This document shows, in pieces, positions 45,491 to 55,048 of a stretch of 64,000 nucleotides of DNA (within the stretch, counting starts at the first letter, position 1; each line of letters begins with the position of its first letter). Both the position numbers and the translations under genes were made by a program. The notes beneath the pieces were generated by a model. That model ran no database searches and had not been told where the DNA came from. It saw only the letters and a program-made list of their open reading frames with translations. Source of the stretch: an uncultured Prevotellaceae bacterium (lineage in GTDB: Bacteria; Bacteroidota; Bacteroidia; Bacteroidales; Bacteroidaceae); assembly GCA_900319225.1 (NCBI GenBank), contig ONNV01000007.1:62001-126000 (forward strand), written 5' to 3'.

Positions 45491-46825
45491 ATGGCAAAGA
45501 AGATTGTAGTATTGGGAGCAGGTGAGAGCGGCACAGGTGCCGCAATACTGGCTAAAGCCAAGGGTTTTGACGTGTTCGTATCGGACCTGTCGGAGATAAA
45601 GGAGCATTACCGCTCGGAACTGGATGCCCGCGGGATAGAGTGGGAGCAGCAACAGCATACCGAGGCGCGTATCCTGGCCGCCGATGAGGTGATAAAGAGT
45701 CCCGGTATTCCCAAGGAGGCTCCTATCATACAGAAACTCATGGCTCAGGGCACACCTATCATATCCGAGATAGAATTTGCAGGCCGATACACAAACGCCA
45801 AGATGATCTGCATCACCGGATCGAACGGAAAGACCACCACCACATCACTCATATACCATATATTCAAGATGGCGGGTATGAACGTGGGCCTGGCCGGAAA
45901 CATCGGAAGCAGTCTGGCATGGCAGGTAGCCGAGAAGAACTTTGACTACTATGTAATTGAGCTGAGCAGCTTCCAGCTGGACAACATGTATGATTTCAAG
46001 GCCGATATCGCCATCCTCATGAACATAACACCTGACCATCTGGACCGTTATGACTATGAGATGCAGAACTATGTGGATGCCAAGATGCGCGTAATCCGCA
46101 ACCAGACCAAGGATGATGCATTCGTTTACTGGAGTGATGACCCTATCATTACCCGTGAACTCAAGAAATACGGACTGCAGGCAACCCTCTATCCCTTTGC
46201 TGAGGCCAAGAAGGAGGATCTGGCAGCATATGTTGAGGACGGAACCCTCTACTTTGACAAGCCCTACGCATTCAACATGGAGCAGGAGTCGCTGGCCCTT
46301 ACCGGAAAGCACAACCTCTACAACTCCATGGCTGCCGGTATATCGGCCAACATAGCCGGTATCAAGAGCGAGACCATACGTAAGGCCCTGCAGACATTCA
46401 AGGGCGTGGAACACCGTCTGGAGCGTGTGGCAAGGGTAAACGGAATAGACTTTATCAATGACTCCAAGGCAACCAACGTGAACAGCTGCTGGTATGCCCT
46501 GCAGAGCATGCCCGTAAAGTGCGTGCTGATTCTTGGAGGAAAGGATAAGGGCAATGATTATAATGAGATAGCCGACCTGGTACGTGAGAAATGCTGCGGT
46601 CTGGTTTATATGGGCCTGCACAATGAGAAACTGCACGGATTCTTTGACGGATTCGGATTGCCGGTGGCCGATGTGCAGTCCATGAAGGATGCTGTGGATG
46701 CAGCTTACAAGATGGCTCACACAGGTGAGATTGTGTTGCTGAGTCCCTGCTGTGCCAGCTTTGACCTGTTCAAAAGCTACGAGGACCGTGGCGACCAGTT
46801 CAAGGCATGTGTAAGGGCATTATGA
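45491..46825 (+). CDS. murD: UDP-MurNAc-L-alanine:D-glutamate ligase MurD
   Basis: 444 residues. KIVVLGAGESGTGAAILAK forms the UDP-binding Rossmann start, GSNGKTT (110-116) the ATP loop, ITPDHLDRYDYE and FINDSKATNVNSCWYAL further Mur-ligase motifs, and LSPCCASFDLFKSYEDRG the C-terminal signature of MurD. It adds D-Glu to UDP-MurNAc-L-Ala. It lies five bases behind mraY. Confidence 0.96.
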   Translation: MAKKIVVLGAGESGTGAAILAKAKGFDVFVSDLSEIKEHYRSELDARGIEWEQQQHTEARILAADEVIKSPGIPKEAPIIQKLMAQGTPIISEIEFAGRYTNAKMICITGSNGKTTTTSLIYHIFKMAGMNVGLAGNIGSSLAWQVAEKNFDYYVIELSSFQLDNMYDFKADIAILMNITPDHLDRYDYEMQNYVDAKMRVIRNQTKDDAFVYWSDDPIITRELKKYGLQATLYPFAEAKKEDLAAYVEDGTLYFDKPYAFNMEQESLALTGKHNLYNSMAAGISANIAGIKSETIRKALQTFKGVEHRLERVARVNGIDFINDSKATNVNSCWYALQSMPVKCVLILGGKDKGNDYNEIADLVREKCCGLVYMGLHNEKLHGFFDGFGLPVADVQSMKDAVDAAYKMAHTGEIVLLSPCCASFDLFKSYEDRGDQFKACVRAL

Positions 46826-46833
46826 TTTGAAAT

Positions 46834-48123
46834 ATGGAGAATACGGAGAACAAGACCGAGCGTGGACCGCTGCTTAAGGGTGACCGTGCCATATGGGCAA
46901 TGGTCATAATACTGTGCTGTATATCCCTGATTGAGGTATTCAGCGCCAGCAGCCGTCTTACATTCGGTAAAAGCAGTTTCCTGAGGCCTATCATAGGCCA
47001 CTCCCTGCATCTGGGACTTGGCCTGCTGATTATGTACGGCGTACATCTGTTCCATTACAAGTGGTACAGGATGCTGCCGGTACTGCTTGTTCCCATATCG
47101 GTGATACTGCTGGGCTACCTCTCATTCCAAGGTATGACCACGACCGGTGCCGAGCGATGGATTGACCTGGGATTTTTCCAGCTGCAACCGTCCGAGGTGG
47201 CCAAGATCGCGGTCATAATGACGGTGGCCTACTGGCTATCCAAACTCAAACCCGATGATGAACTGAGCCAGATCAACACTTTCTGGCGTATCATGCTGCT
47301 AACGGGCTTTGTATGCCTGCTCATATTCGGTGAGAACCTCTCCACTGCCATATTGCTGGCAGGTGTGGTGTTCGTGATGATGATACTGGGCGGCATAGCA
47401 TGGAAACGGATGCTGGTACTGAGCGGTCTTGTGGCTGCAGTGGGTGCCCTGATAGTGGTGATACTGCTGTTTGTCCCTGCACAGACCATACGTGACTCCA
47501 GGATAATCCCGTCACGTGCCACCACATGGCAGGCACGTCTGCAGGATTTCTTCCAGCCCGGCAATGACGGCAATCCCAGCGCCTATGAGTATGCAGTCAT
47601 GGTGGCCCCTGAGAAACCGCAGGAGACCCATGCCAACATAGCCATTGCAACCAGCAACATACTGGGTAAGGGACCAGGAAACTCCGATGAGCGTGACTAC
47701 CTGCAGGAGGCAAGCTGTGACTTCATCTACGCCATCATCATCGAGGAGCTTGGTATGGCGGGCGGATTGCTGGTGATGTTCGTATACATGATACTGCTGT
47801 TCCGTGTAGGGCGTATAGTGAAACGCTGCAAGGAGAAATATCCCGCATATCTGGCCATGGGACTGGGTATGCTGCTGGGACTGCAGGCATTCATAAACAT
47901 GTCGGTGGCTGTGGGGCTCTTCCCGGTTACCGGCCAGCCGCTGCCGCTCATAAGCAAGGGCGGAACATCGGTCATAATGACCAGTTTCTGCATAGGCATG
48001 CTGCTTGGAATAAGCAACACGCTGGACCGTGAGGCGGCAGGTGAGCAGGCTCTGGGTACTGATACTGATGTACCTGCGCCTGTGGACGGAAACGAATCTT
48101 TTGACGATATAACAGAACAATAG
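46834..48123 (+). CDS. ftsW: Septal peptidoglycan polymerase FtsW
   Basis: 429 residues, about ten membrane helices, SEDS family. ERGPLLKGDRAIWAMVIILC start, GAERWIDLGFFQLQPSEVAK, EELGMAGGLLVMFVYMILL and PVTGQPLPLISKGGTSVIMT are the usual FtsW blocks. The acidic C-terminal tail (about 25 residues) is cytoplasmic. FtsW polymerises glycan strands from lipid II together with FtsI. Confidence 0.95.
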   Translation: MENTENKTERGPLLKGDRAIWAMVIILCCISLIEVFSASSRLTFGKSSFLRPIIGHSLHLGLGLLIMYGVHLFHYKWYRMLPVLLVPISVILLGYLSFQGMTTTGAERWIDLGFFQLQPSEVAKIAVIMTVAYWLSKLKPDDELSQINTFWRIMLLTGFVCLLIFGENLSTAILLAGVVFVMMILGGIAWKRMLVLSGLVAAVGALIVVILLFVPAQTIRDSRIIPSRATTWQARLQDFFQPGNDGNPSAYEYAVMVAPEKPQETHANIAIATSNILGKGPGNSDERDYLQEASCDFIYAIIIEELGMAGGLLVMFVYMILLFRVGRIVKRCKEKYPAYLAMGLGMLLGLQAFINMSVAVGLFPVTGQPLPLISKGGTSVIMTSFCIGMLLGISNTLDREAAGEQALGTDTDVPAPVDGNESFDDITEQ

Positions 48124-48126
48124 AAT

Positions 48127-50631
48127 ATGGAGGCAAAACCCAGAATTATAATCAGTGGAGGAGGTACGGGAGGACATATTTTTCCCGCCATATCAATAGC
48201 ACATGCCGTCAAGGCTCTCAGACCCGATGCGGAGATACTGTTCGTAGGTGCCGAAGGCCGTATGGAGATGCAGCGTGTGCCGCAGGCCGGATTTGAGATA
48301 AAAGGTCTGCCCATATGCGGGTTTGACCGTAAGAATCCGCTCAAGAACATAGCTGTACTCTTCAAGATAATGCGCAGCCAGATAAAGGCACGCCGTATAA
48401 TACGTCAGTTCAAGCCTATGGTTGCAGTGGGCGTGGGCGGTTATGCCAGCGGTCCCACACTGCGTATTGCAGGTAAGATGGGTATTCCCACACTGTTGCA
48501 GGAGCAGAACTCCTATGCCGGAGTCACCAACAAGATCCTGGCCAAGAAAGCCGCTAGGATATGCGTGGCATATGACGGTATGGAGCGTTTCTTCCCCGCC
48601 GACAAGATAATCAAGACCGGCAACCCGGTACGTCCCAGCCTTACAAGCAGCCATATATCACGTAAGGATGCTACAGCCAAAATGGGTCTGGATGCATCAA
48701 AGAAAGTAGTGCTGATAATAGGCGGAAGCCTTGGCGCACGCTCCCTGAATGAGAGCGTAATGGCCAATCTGGACCTGATACGCATGTCGGACGATGTACA
48801 GTTCGTATGGCAGACCGGCAAGTTCTACTTTGAGGAGATGAAGAGACGTCTGGCCGATGAACAGCCGGTTGCGAACCTCTTCCCTGTTGAGTTCGTACAG
48901 GATATGGATCAGGCTTATGCAGCTGCCGACCTGGTGATATCACGTGCCGGTGCCGGTACCATTTCTGAGCTTTGTCTGCTTGCCAAGCCGGTAATTCTGG
49001 TGCCTTCACCCAATGTGGCCGAGGATCATCAGACCAAGAATGCCCTGGCCCTGTCAGATAAGGATGCCGCCATTCATGTACGTGACGTGGATGCCCGCAA
49101 GGAGCTTATCCCTGCCGCAATAGACCTGGTCAAGGACAAGGCACGCCTGGAGGCTCTGAGTGAGAACATACTCAAACTGGCCTATCATGATTCGGCCCAG
49201 ATAATTGCCCGTGAGGTACTTAAACTGGCCGGAATAGGCAACGGCTCACTGTCACTCAAGGATATCAAGTCGGTTTACTTTGTAGGTGCCGGTGGCATTG
49301 GCATGAGTGCTCTGGTACGCTACTTCCTGGCCCGCGGATGCCAGGTGGGCGGATATGACAAGACCTCCACGGAGCTGACATCGGCCCTGATAAAGGAGGG
49401 TGCCAGGATCACCTTTGAGGACGGAGAGGACAAGATTGACTCTTGTTTCAGGGATCCGGCATCGACACTGGTGGTCTACACACCTGCCATTCCGGCAAGC
49501 AACCGCATACTGAGCTGGTTCAATCAGAACTGCTTTGACGTGCAGAAACGCGCCCAGGTGCTGGGTACGCTGACCCGTTCGCTGGACGGCCTTTGCGTGG
49601 CAGGAACCCACGGAAAGACCACCACATCATCAATGGTCGCCCATATACTGGACGGAACCGATGAGGGCTGCAACGCATTCCTGGGCGGTATACTCAAGAA
49701 TATAGGGACCAACCTCATGATAAGCAACAAGAGCCGTCGCGTGGTGATTGAGGCCGATGAATTTGACCGGTCGTTCCACCACCTTACACCGCTGCGCACG
49801 GTCATTACGGCTGTTGATGCCGACCATCTGGATATATACGGCACCTATGAGGCATATGTGGAGAGCTTCCGCAAGTATACGTCGCTCATAAAGCCGGGCG
49901 GTGATCTGATACTGCATGTGGGCCTGGAGGAGAAGATAAAGCCGCAGCTCCAGAAAGGCGTCACTCTCTATACCTACGGTCTGGATGAGGGTACATTCCA
50001 TGCAGCCAACGTAAGGATCGGTAACGGAGAACTCAAGTTTGACTTTGTATCGCCGCTGGGCAATATATCGGATGTGGAGTTGGGAGTACCCATTCCCATC
50101 AACGTGGAGAATGCAGTGGCTGCCATGGCTATGGCTCAGCTGAGCGGTGCCGATGAGAAGGTAATTCGTGAGCGTATCGGTTCGTTCCGCGGCTGCGACC
50201 GCCGTTTTGACTTCCACGTAAAGAGGGATGACAAGGTCTATCTGAGTGACTACGCACACCATCCGGCCGAGATAAAGCAGTGCGCCCTGTCACTGCGCCA
50301 GCTCTATGCCGACCGTAAGATCACCTGTATATTCCAGCCGCATCTGTATACCCGTACCAGGGATTTCTTTGGTGAGTTTGCCGATAGCCTGTCACTCTTT
50401 GACGAGGTTTGGCTGCTGGATATCTATCCGGCCCGTGAACTGCCTATCCCCGGTGTGACAAGTGCTCTGCTGGCCGACAACATGAAACCGGGTGTATGCA
50501 AGGGCATCATCTCCAGGGACCAGGTTCCGGAGCTTGTGGAGAAGATAAAGGATGATGTTCAGGTGCTGGTTACACTGGGTGCCGGTGACCTGGAGGATTA
50601 TGTAGAAACTATAGCCAAGATCCTGAAGTGA
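48127..50631 (+). CDS. murG-murC: Fused MurG-MurC: lipid II glycosyltransferase plus UDP-MurNAc:L-alanine ligase
   Basis: 834 residues in one uninterrupted frame. Residues 1-about 368 form a complete MurG (GGGTGGH at 11-17, GVGGYASGPTLRIAGKMG, QEQNSYAGVTNKILAKKA, RAGAGTISELCLLAKPVILV), which converts lipid I to lipid II. Residues about 378-834 form a complete MurC (KSVYFVGAGGIGMSALV, GTHGKTTTSSMVA with ATP loop 493-500, DEFDRSFHHLTP, YAHHPAEIKQ, QPHLYTRTRDFF), which adds L-Ala to UDP-MurNAc. The join (LAGIGNGSLSLKD) is only about ten residues and has no start codon near it. Both halves keep their catalytic motifs. Related genomes normally carry two genes here, so a true fusion or a sequence error at the old stop must be separated. 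The next gene overlaps by four bases. Confidence 0.9.
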   Translation: MEAKPRIIISGGGTGGHIFPAISIAHAVKALRPDAEILFVGAEGRMEMQRVPQAGFEIKGLPICGFDRKNPLKNIAVLFKIMRSQIKARRIIRQFKPMVAVGVGGYASGPTLRIAGKMGIPTLLQEQNSYAGVTNKILAKKAARICVAYDGMERFFPADKIIKTGNPVRPSLTSSHISRKDATAKMGLDASKKVVLIIGGSLGARSLNESVMANLDLIRMSDDVQFVWQTGKFYFEEMKRRLADEQPVANLFPVEFVQDMDQAYAAADLVISRAGAGTISELCLLAKPVILVPSPNVAEDHQTKNALALSDKDAAIHVRDVDARKELIPAAIDLVKDKARLEALSENILKLAYHDSAQIIAREVLKLAGIGNGSLSLKDIKSVYFVGAGGIGMSALVRYFLARGCQVGGYDKTSTELTSALIKEGARITFEDGEDKIDSCFRDPASTLVVYTPAIPASNRILSWFNQNCFDVQKRAQVLGTLTRSLDGLCVAGTHGKTTTSSMVAHILDGTDEGCNAFLGGILKNIGTNLMISNKSRRVVIEADEFDRSFHHLTPLRTVITAVDADHLDIYGTYEAYVESFRKYTSLIKPGGDLILHVGLEEKIKPQLQKGVTLYTYGLDEGTFHAANVRIGNGELKFDFVSPLGNISDVELGVPIPINVENAVAAMAMAQLSGADEKVIRERIGSFRGCDRRFDFHVKRDDKVYLSDYAHHPAEIKQCALSLRQLYADRKITCIFQPHLYTRTRDFFGEFADSLSLFDEVWLLDIYPARELPIPGVTSALLADNMKPGVCKGIISRDQVPELVEKIKDDVQVLVTLGAGDLEDYVETIAKILK

Positions 50632-51365
50632 TAAAGAAGATCCTATCCATATTGGCAGTCCTGGCGTTTGCCGGTTATCTGGTCTACTCTGCGGTGGCCA
50701 TGACTGACAGACATGAGGATATCCGTATATGCCGGGGCATAGACCTGCATATATCGGACAGCCTGGACTACGGACTGATTGATGGGGATATGGTGACATC
50801 ACTTTTGCAGGAAAGGGGCTTGGATCCGGTAGGACTCTCCCTTGACAGGATTGACATTGAGGGGATAGAATCCGTGCTGCTGCGCCATCCGCTTGTGGGG
50901 CGTGCACAGTGTTACAAGACAGCCGGTGACATGCTCAGGATAAACATATCGGGCAAGGTCCCGCTGGTACGCGTGCTCAACAACCGCGGTCAGGATTTCT
51001 ATGTGGACAGCCGCGGCGAGATCCTTACCCAGCACTCCCTGGCAGTTCAGCTGCCTGTGGCTACGGGATATATCGACCGTAAGTTTGCATCGGACGATCT
51101 TCTGGATGTGGTGAACGCCATAGACCGTTCGGAGTTCTGGAAGGCTCAGGTGGAGCAGATAAACGTGACACGTGAGGGTCAGATAGAGCTGGTACCCCGT
51201 GTGGGTGACCACCTGCTAATACTGGGAACTGCCCAGGATGTGGAGAACAAGCTGAAACGTCTGGAGAACTTCTACCGTAAGGGCCTGGACAATGTAGGCT
51301 GGAACAAGTACCGCTCCATAAGCGTGGCTTATGAGAATCAGGTAGTATGTAAGAAACGAAAATAA
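50628..51365 (+). CDS. ftsQ: Cell division protein FtsQ
   Basis: 245 residues from GTG at 50628 (GTGA overlap with the fused gene). One membrane helix near the N-terminus (about 4-24). A POTRA-like domain follows (about 33-105), then the FtsQ beta domain with VPLVRVLNNRGQDFYVDSRG and ITPQ-like ILTQHSLAVQLPVATGYI. The family is poorly conserved; the position before ftsA and the motifs make the call firm. It recruits FtsL-type partners to the septum. Confidence 0.88.
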   Translation: MIKKILSILAVLAFAGYLVYSAVAMTDRHEDIRICRGIDLHISDSLDYGLIDGDMVTSLLQERGLDPVGLSLDRIDIEGIESVLLRHPLVGRAQCYKTAGDMLRINISGKVPLVRVLNNRGQDFYVDSRGEILTQHSLAVQLPVATGYIDRKFASDDLLDVVNAIDRSEFWKAQVEQINVTREGQIELVPRVGDHLLILGTAQDVENKLKRLENFYRKGLDNVGWNKYRSISVAYENQVVCKKRK

Positions 51366-51370
51366 GATAG

Positions 51371-52822
51371 ATGGAAAACGAAAAAACAATTGTTGCCATT
51401 GAGCTTGGTTCATCCAAGATCTCAGGTGTGGCCGGTCAGATACTGACGGGCGGCTCTCTCAAGGTGTTGGCTTACGCCCAAGTGCCGTCATCATCATGTA
51501 TCAGACATGGTGCCGTATATAATCTGGACAAGACTGCCAATGCCATTGCCGAGGTTGTGGGCCGTCTGGACAACATCCTTTCCACACGTATAGAGAAGGT
51601 ATACGTGGGTTACAACGCCAAGGGACTGCGCTCAGTGATAAGCCGTGTGGAGCATAAGTTTGAGGAGGAGACGGTGGTCAGCCAGGAGGTGATTGACGAC
51701 ATGTTCCAGCAGTGCAGCGAGATTGAGTACAACGGTTACGTCAATCTGTTCCAGGAGTCTCAGGAGTATGTCGTGGACAGCAAACGCGGAATGGAGACCG
51801 ATCCCATGGGCGTGGCCTGCCGCTCTCTTGAGGGCAACTATCTGAATATACTGCTCAAGAAACAGGTTACCGATTATATAGCACAGTGTTTCCGTACCGC
51901 ACAGGTGCAGATTCTGGACGGTTATGTGGCTCCTATGGCCCAGGCCGATGCAGTCCTGACCGATGACGACCGCCAGCAGGGTTGCGCCCTGGTGGATTAC
52001 GGTGCAGACACTACCACCGTATCGGTCTACAAGAACGGTATGCTGCGTTACCTGCGTGTCATTCCGTTGGGCAGTGCACTGATAACCCGTGACCTGTCGG
52101 CCATACTCAAGATAGAGACCGAACAGGCCGAGCAGATAAAGTGCACCTACGGTCTGTGCAACCTGATAGGCAGTCAGGATAATGAGGAGACCATCATGCT
52201 GAATCAGCGTAAGGTGTCACTCAATGAGATCGGTGAGATAATTGAGGCCCGTAATGAGGAGATTATCCGTAATGTGGCCGCCCAGATAAAGGCATCGGGT
52301 TACAGTGAGGTGCTCTATGCCGGAATAGTGCTGACCGGAGGCGGATCGCAGCTGCGCCAGCTTGACCAGGTATTCATGAAGATCATGGAGACCAACCGCA
52401 AGCCCCGTGTGATTGCCGAGCCTATCTGCGGTGTGGTATGGAACGAGCAGAGCTGGAAACGCGGTGACGGATCACAGCTGTCACTTCTTTCAGTCATGGC
52501 CAAGGGTGACGAGAACTGCTGCGAGTTGCCCAAGATGGATGAGATAGACAACCTGGCACCCGAGAATCAGGATAAGGTGATACAGCAGAGCCTGTTTACC
52601 GAGGAGGGTGAGAGCGCCCAGGAGGAGCGTGACCGCAAAGAGGAGGAGGAACGCCGTAAGGCTGCAGAGGCTGCAGAGAAGGAGATTCAGGAGAAGGAAC
52701 CCGAAGATACCAATACCGGCGGAAAGAAGAAGATAAACTTCTTTAAGCGTGCCCTGGACAGTTTCCTCAACTACAGCGAGGATTTCTTTGATGACAGCGA
52801 TGACAAGAACACTGAAAACTGA
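51371..52822 (+). CDS. ftsA: Cell division protein FtsA
   Basis: 483 residues. Actin-like ATPase: TIVAIELGSSKISGVAG (phosphate 1), the SHS2 domain about 85-160, CALVDYGADTTTVSVYKNG (phosphate 2) and GIVLTGGGSQLRQLDQVF (adenosine). After about residue 410 comes a charged E/R/K/A-rich linker, probably a coiled coil, then an amphipathic segment KKINFFKRALDSFLNYSEDF with an acidic end. In FtsA such a helix tethers FtsZ to the membrane. It is followed here by 12 more acidic residues rather than lying at the very end. Confidence 0.94.
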   Translation: MENEKTIVAIELGSSKISGVAGQILTGGSLKVLAYAQVPSSSCIRHGAVYNLDKTANAIAEVVGRLDNILSTRIEKVYVGYNAKGLRSVISRVEHKFEEETVVSQEVIDDMFQQCSEIEYNGYVNLFQESQEYVVDSKRGMETDPMGVACRSLEGNYLNILLKKQVTDYIAQCFRTAQVQILDGYVAPMAQADAVLTDDDRQQGCALVDYGADTTTVSVYKNGMLRYLRVIPLGSALITRDLSAILKIETEQAEQIKCTYGLCNLIGSQDNEETIMLNQRKVSLNEIGEIIEARNEEIIRNVAAQIKASGYSEVLYAGIVLTGGGSQLRQLDQVFMKIMETNRKPRVIAEPICGVVWNEQSWKRGDGSQLSLLSVMAKGDENCCELPKMDEIDNLAPENQDKVIQQSLFTEEGESAQEERDRKEEEERRKAAEAAEKEIQEKEPEDTNTGGKKKINFFKRALDSFLNYSEDFFDDSDDKNTEN

Positions 52823-52840
52823 CCTTAATTGATTACGACT

Positions 52841-54052
52841 ATGAATCAGGAGATAAAAGACTTTGAGGAGAACGAGATACTTCCGTTTGACTTTCCTACC
52901 GAGGCACGTAAGATAATAAAGGTTGTCGGTGTGGGCGGCGGTGGCGGCAATGCCGTCAAGAACATGTACCGTGAAGGCATCCATGATGTGGTATTCGTGA
53001 TTGCCAATACAGACCAGCAGGCTCTGGCCGACTCGGATATACCTATCAAGCTGCAGCTGGGACGTCAGACCACCAACGGACTTGGCGCAGGTAACGACCC
53101 CGATGTAGCCCGTAAGGCTGCCGAGGAGAGCATTGAGGAGATAAAGGCACAGTTTAAGGATGACACCCAGATGGTGTTCATTACCGCAGGTATGGGTGGC
53201 GGTACCGGAACCGGTGCAGCCCCTGTCATTGCCCGTTGTGCCAAGGAGTGCGGTATGCTTACCGTGGGTATCGTGACCATCCCGTTCAAGTTTGAGATGC
53301 GCCCCAAGATCAAGCAGGCCCTTAAGGGTGTGCGTGAGATGTCACAGCATGTGGATGCCCTGCTTGTAATAAGCAACGAGAAACTGCTTGAGATCTACCC
53401 GGACCAGAGTGTGGCTACCGGATTCAAGCATGTGGACGAGACTCTTACCACTGCCACCAAGAGCATAGCTGAGCTCATTACCTGCCGCGGAATAATAAAC
53501 CTTGATTTCCGTGATGTAAAGAAGATACTGAGCAACGGCGGTGTGGCAATAATGAGTACCGGAATTGCCAGCGGCGAGAACCGTGTCAACCAGGCGTTTG
53601 ACGCAGCCCTCAAGTCACCGCTGCTCTATAACAATGATATCCACAAGTCCAAGAAGATACTGTTCAACATCTATCAGAGCACCAAGGCCGAGTATCAGCT
53701 CATGCTCGATGAGATGAATGAGGTTCGCCATTTCATGGACAAGTTTGAGGATAAGAACATTGAGGTTATCTGGGGTCTTGCCAATGACGATACCCTGAAT
53801 GATGAGGTCAAGATTACGGTGCTGGCCACCGGATTTGGAATGGAGAGCATCCCGATGATGGAGGATGAGGAGGAGACTGACCGCGTTATCGAGGATATTT
53901 ACGGCGACCGCGTCAACAAGAAGCAGCTCTATCTCTATGAGATGAGTGATGCCGATCTGGACAATGACGCACTGATTGACGCGATTGAGTCATCACCCTC
54001 ATATCTGCGCAACTCCGTTGGACTGGCCGAGATTAAGGCTCTGCGCGCTTAA
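52841..54052 (+). CDS. ftsZ: Cell division GTPase FtsZ
   Basis: 403 residues from ATG 52841; the in-frame TTG at 52829 is less likely. Tubulin-like: VVGVGGGGGNAVKNM, NTDQQAL, GGGTGTG (119-125, GTP signature), FKFEMRPKIKQALKG and NLDFRDVKKIL. The C-terminal linker is short and ends in IESSPSYLRNSVGLAEIKAL, where SPSYLRN takes the place of the usual D-I/V-P-x-F/Y-L-R partner-binding peptide. It forms the division ring and is the last gene of the cluster. Its last four bases overlap the end of recO on the other strand. Confidence 0.96.
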   Translation: MNQEIKDFEENEILPFDFPTEARKIIKVVGVGGGGGNAVKNMYREGIHDVVFVIANTDQQALADSDIPIKLQLGRQTTNGLGAGNDPDVARKAAEESIEEIKAQFKDDTQMVFITAGMGGGTGTGAAPVIARCAKECGMLTVGIVTIPFKFEMRPKIKQALKGVREMSQHVDALLVISNEKLLEIYPDQSVATGFKHVDETLTTATKSIAELITCRGIINLDFRDVKKILSNGGVAIMSTGIASGENRVNQAFDAALKSPLLYNNDIHKSKKILFNIYQSTKAEYQLMLDEMNEVRHFMDKFEDKNIEVIWGLANDDTLNDEVKITVLATGFGMESIPMMEDEEETDRVIEDIYGDRVNKKQLYLYEMSDADLDNDALIDAIESSPSYLRNSVGLAEIKALRA

Positions 54053-54777
54053 CCGAACACGGTCTCAAGGATCTCAATGGATTTGAGTACCGGGAAAGCC
54101 GGTATGTGCAGACGGAAATAATTGTTCAAAGAATTAAGCAGTGTGACGCGTTCCTGACCTGTCAGGGGCGCGTCGTTTATCTCATCATAGCTGCTGTTCA
54201 TAAGCAGGTTCAGCTTGTATGAAAGCTCGGCCGGCATATAGTCGGAGTGTAGGGGCGTCAGGGGCGTGAAACAGCCGTCACGCATATCCAGTACTGCACC
54301 GGGCGTGTATTCATCGGAATTGGGACATACGCCTATGTGGCTGGCCGTACCAATCATGAAGGCTATGTGAAAGTTGGCGTAACTGCCGTCCGGGGCATTG
54401 TCAAACCAGCGTAGTGACTCCGTAAGGAAGGTGTACAGGCCGGGGTTGTTCTGCTCCGAGCGCAGGGCATGGGTCAGGAACTCTGACAGGAACAGCGCAA
54501 TGGCGCTTTTCTGCGGGTTGAACGGAATCTCCCTGTAGGGCAGGGAGTTCTTGGCTTCCTTGATGTGATGCAGATTCTCGGTGGGTACATACTCAGCCTG
54601 GAATTCCAGGTGTGTGAGCGGCTGCAGAAGGGTGTTGCGTGACGCGTTCCTGCCGCTCTTGGACATGAACCATATGAACGGGACCATACCGTGCGTGCGC
54701 GTGAATATACGGGCCACACTGCTGCGGTCATTATGCCTTACCGCACCTATAAGTATGCCTTGTTCTGCTATCCACAT
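54049..54777 (-). CDS. recO: DNA repair protein RecO
   Basis: 242 residues. An N-terminal OB-fold (about 1-80: GILIGAVRHNDRSSVARIFT, GMVPFIWFMSKSG) and a C-terminal helical domain (ALFLSEFLTHALRSEQNNPGL, GVCPNS) match the Bacteroidetes RecO type, which lacks the four-Cys zinc finger of some relatives. RecO loads RecA on SSB-coated DNA with RecR. It converges with ftsZ, overlapping by four bases, and no terminator fits between them. Confidence 0.9.
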   Translation of the reverse strand: MWIAEQGILIGAVRHNDRSSVARIFTRTHGMVPFIWFMSKSGRNASRNTLLQPLTHLEFQAEYVPTENLHHIKEAKNSLPYREIPFNPQKSAIALFLSEFLTHALRSEQNNPGLYTFLTESLRWFDNAPDGSYANFHIAFMIGTASHIGVCPNSDEYTPGAVLDMRDGCFTPLTPLHSDYMPAELSYKLNLLMNSSYDEINDAPLTGQERVTLLNSLNNYFRLHIPAFPVLKSIEILETVFG

Positions 54778-54866
54778 GGAGGTTCTCTTTAGTCTGTAGC
54801 AAAATTAGACAATTATAATCAGAACTGCGCTAGGCTCTTAAGATTCTAAAAAATTTGGGGAGATTG

Positions 54867-54897
54867 TTTGCCGTTTGGAAAAATGTAACTACTTTTG
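54867..54897 (+). promoter_or_regulatory. Promoter of tRNA-Glu / rpsT
   Basis: TTTG (54867-54870), 19 nt, TACTTTTG (54890-54897): full consensus, 45 bases before the tRNA. Confidence 0.8.
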
Positions 54898-54941
54898 CAT
54901 CCGCTTTATAGGGCAGCCTCTGGGGGCTTCCCGGAAAGGAT

Positions 54942-55013
54942 GGCGCGTTCGTATATCGGCTAGTACTCAAGATTTTCATTCTTGCAAGATGAGTTCGACT
55001 CTCATACGCGCTA
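54942..55013 (+). tRNA. tRNA-Glu (anticodon TTC)
   Basis: Acceptor GGCGCGT pairs with ACGCGCT (G1-U72). Anticodon arm CAAGA-TTTTCAT-TCTTG gives TTC; T arm ATGAG-TTCGACT-CTCAT; discriminator A. CCA not encoded. The rpsT gene follows by 35 bases, so both may share a transcript. Confidence 0.95.
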
Positions 55014-55048
55014 CAAACAGAAAAAATTAAAATTTAAAAGTTGTTATA

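Noticed and set aside
49630-50262. 210-codon minus-strand ORF inside murG-murC
   Set aside because: Shadow of the conserved MurC frame; no recognisable protein and a clear gene on the other strand.
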